DNA from: Bacteroidota bacterium
Lineage (GTDB): Bacteria > Bacteroidota > Bacteroidia > NS11-12g > UBA955
DNA: 8,361 nt
NCBI GenBank assembly: GCA_947450015.1
Contig: CANFUB010000103.1
Coordinates: 1-8,361 of the forward strand
Direction of reading: 5' to 3'
The notes beneath the pieces are model-generated. The model was not told the origin of the DNA, did not search any database, and was given only the letters and a program-made list of their open reading frames with translations. Numbering within the stretch: the stretch's first letter is position 1; the number at the start of each line of letters is the position of its first letter. This document shows positions 6,683-8,361 of the stretch, one piece after another. A program made the position numbers and the translations under genes.

Positions 6683-8361
6683 TTGAAATCAATCATCATT
6701 AGCCTGCAATTATTATTCGCATGTTCACTTTTTAGTCAAAAGAGTGACTGTCATTTTACGCTCAAAGGAACCGTCATCGATAGTGCCGATAATAAACCCT
6801 TGAGCCTTACAAACATTGAGTTAATCGGTGTTAAAGGCAAATCAATTTCGACCGATAAGCTAGGGCAATTCATCTTTGCCAATTTGTGTAGCGATAGTCT
6901 TGAATTACACATTAGCCATTTGCAATGCGAACACATACACCTGCGTTTTAATTTAACAAAAGATACTTCCATTGTCATTTTTTTACAACATAGCAACCAT
7001 GCCATTGGAAAAGTAACGTATACAGCCAAGGCCGAACAAGAGAGTATTGATAAGTTGAACTTAAGAAAACTCGACCTGCAAAAAGGTGGCAGTATTTCAG
7101 AACTAATGCAAGGCATTGGAGGCATTACACTGCTTAAAACAGGTGGTACCATTTCTAAGCCAATGGTCAATGGTTTGCACAGCAACAGGGTGATTGTTTT
7201 AAACAATGGCATCCGTCAGGAGGGTCAGAATTGGGGCATGGAACATGCGCCCGAAATTGATGCTTTTTTAGCTACCGAAATAGAATTGTTAAAAGGTCCT
7301 GAAGCCTTGCGCTATGCGGCCGATGGGGTTGGAGGAGTTTTAATGGTTAAGCCAGCATCGGTATTCAATGAAAAGCCCCAACAGGTGAAAGGGGAATTCA
7401 ATTTAATTGGTGCAACCAATGGCAGAGGAGGCAGTAGCTCTCTCATTTTAGGAAGCCAATTATTCAAACTACATCCCATTTATTGGCGTGTACAAGGTAC
7501 TCTCAAAAGAAGTGGTAATTTAAAAACGCCAGATTATTTTCTAGCGAATACAGGAACCGCTGAAGCCAATTACTCTGCAGCACTCGGTTATCAAAATGAG
7601 CGACTGAAATTTGAAGTTTTTTATAGTGCCTTTCAAACAAAAATTGGTATTTATAAAGGCGCACATGTAGGCAATATCAACGATTTATTGAAAGCCTTTC
7701 AATCGGATACACCTATGTACAAGGCTAATTTTACTTACGCGATCGACCGTTCATATCAGCAAGTAAATCATCAATTGTTAAAGACCAATGCAGAATGGCA
7801 ATTAAATTCTAGTAGTAATTTACAACTCACCTTGGCCTATCAAAAAAACCACCGCCAAGAATACGATGTATTGCGCACTTCAAATGCTTTTAAAGGACCC
7901 GATTTCGATTATTATATCAATACCCTAACTGGCGATTTGGCCTTCGTCAAAACAAATCTGCACAAGGTAAAGTGGACAATGGGGCTGAATGCCATTCACC
8001 AAGCCAATAGTTATACTGGTAGGTTTTTTATACCTGGCTTTTACAACAAAGGTGCAGCCACCTATTTTATAGCTGAAAGAACATGGGCCAAATGGCAATT
8101 AGAGACTGGCTTTAGATATGATTATAAAAACATCACAGCTTATTTGTGGCGTGGTAATAATTTACGCGTACGCAATTTGCAATTTAACAATGCCACTTAT
8201 GCCATTCAATTGCATTATCAAAAAAGCAAGACCTTGGAATACATTTTCTCGAGTGCTAGTGCTTGGCGACCACCTGCACCCAATGAGTTATACAGCAACG
8301 GTTTGCACCAAGGTTTGGCCAGTATAGAAATTGGCGATTCTGCATTAAAACCAGAACGCTC
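6683..8361 (+). CDS. TonB-dependent outer-membrane receptor, probably for a metal or metal chelate (3' partial)
   Basis: The frame is open from an in-frame TAA (6665-6667) to the window end, giving 559 residues and no stop. The only suitable start is TTG at 6683, which yields a signal peptide (MKSIIISLQLLFACSLFS before QK); the first in-frame ATG, at 7106, would cut it and the N-terminal domain away. Residues about 25-100 form a carboxypeptidase-regulatory-like domain (FTLKGTVIDSADNKPL, then STDKLGQFIF). The plug spans about 130-225, with ISELMQGIGGI, VNGLHSNRVIVLNNGIRQEG and EIELLKGPEALRYAADGVGG. The rest is barrel; NELYSNGLH and IEIGDSALKPER near the window end are typical of this receptor class and resemble the zinc receptor ZnuD. 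It would import a ligand across the outer membrane using TonB-ExbBD energy. Metal is inferred from the His/Cys-rich neighbour and from the His/Cys cluster at 76-86. A siderophore or heme ligand remains possible. Confidence 0.88.
   Translation, partial: MKSIIISLQLLFACSLFSQKSDCHFTLKGTVIDSADNKPLSLTNIELIGVKGKSISTDKLGQFIFANLCSDSLELHISHLQCEHIHLRFNLTKDTSIVIFLQHSNHAIGKVTYTAKAEQESIDKLNLRKLDLQKGGSISELMQGIGGITLLKTGGTISKPMVNGLHSNRVIVLNNGIRQEGQNWGMEHAPEIDAFLATEIELLKGPEALRYAADGVGGVLMVKPASVFNEKPQQVKGEFNLIGATNGRGGSSSLILGSQLFKLHPIYWRVQGTLKRSGNLKTPDYFLANTGTAEANYSAALGYQNERLKFEVFYSAFQTKIGIYKGAHVGNINDLLKAFQSDTPMYKANFTYAIDRSYQQVNHQLLKTNAEWQLNSSSNLQLTLAYQKNHRQEYDVLRTSNAFKGPDFDYYINTLTGDLAFVKTNLHKVKWTMGLNAIHQANSYTGRFFIPGFYNKGAATYFIAERTWAKWQLETGFRYDYKNITAYLWRGNNLRVRNLQFNNATYAIQLHYQKSKTLEYIFSSASAWRPPAPNELYSNGLHQGLASIEIGDSALKPER

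Noticed and set aside
6713..6724. Possible lipobox (LLFAC) in the receptor signal peptide
   Set aside because: Phe at the -2 position is unusual for a lipobox and TonB-dependent receptors are normally cleaved by signal peptidase I; a site after SLFS is more likely.
6751..7212. Open frame of 153 codons on the - strand
   Set aside because: The + strand here encodes the receptor's regulatory-like and plug domains; the antisense product is a low-complexity Leu/Ser/Pro shadow.
8118..8327. Open frame of 69 codons on the + strand
   Set aside because: It is out of frame within the receptor barrel, which continues with conserved NELYSNGLH and KPER segments.

Overview
The window looks like a piece of a Bacteroidota chromosome. 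The DNA is AT-rich, start codons lack clear Shine-Dalgarno sequences, and TAnnTTTG-type -7 promoter elements (the Bacteroidota consensus) sit just before several genes. The gene content fits: a PorT-like outer-membrane barrel protein, a fused alpha/beta 2-oxo acid dehydrogenase E1, and a TonB-dependent receptor that begins with a carboxypeptidase-regulatory-like domain. Every supported gene is on the + strand. I see no tRNA, rRNA, CRISPR array, insertion sequence or other mark of a mobile element. The genus cannot be set from this alone.

Left part (1-1072): the 3' end of an Hsp70-family gene, best matched to the Fe-S assembly chaperone HscA, overlaps by 11 bp a gene for an exported outer-membrane beta-barrel protein. 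Middle (1213-5902): a near-perfect -7 promoter element lies four bases before a GTG-started gene for a one-chain E1 of a branched-chain-type 2-oxo acid dehydrogenase. A PIG-V-like polytopic glycosyltransferase (TTG start) follows. Then come a MeaB-type G3E GTPase and, five bases on, an NADPH-dependent FMN reductase-like flavoprotein. E1 and MeaB could both serve Val/Ile breakdown through propionyl-CoA and methylmalonyl-CoA, but that link is inferred from family roles only.

Right part (5964-8361): a small acidic helical protein of unknown function, then one base later a TTG-started 105-residue membrane protein with a His/Cys-rich soluble segment. A 13-bp-stem hairpin follows, then a TTG-started TonB-dependent receptor that runs off the window. 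The His/Cys-rich protein and the receptor, whose N-terminal domain has its own His/Cys cluster and whose barrel carries a ZnuD-like NELYSNGLH segment, look like a metal-acquisition cassette. This is the most interesting part of the window.

Four of the seven genes whose starts lie inside the window and can be read use GTG or TTG rather than ATG if the readings given here are right (1225, 3226, 6292, 6683; ATG at 356, 4428, 5324 and 5964 makes eight starts in all, so four of eight). ATG-only gene calling would truncate or miss these genes.
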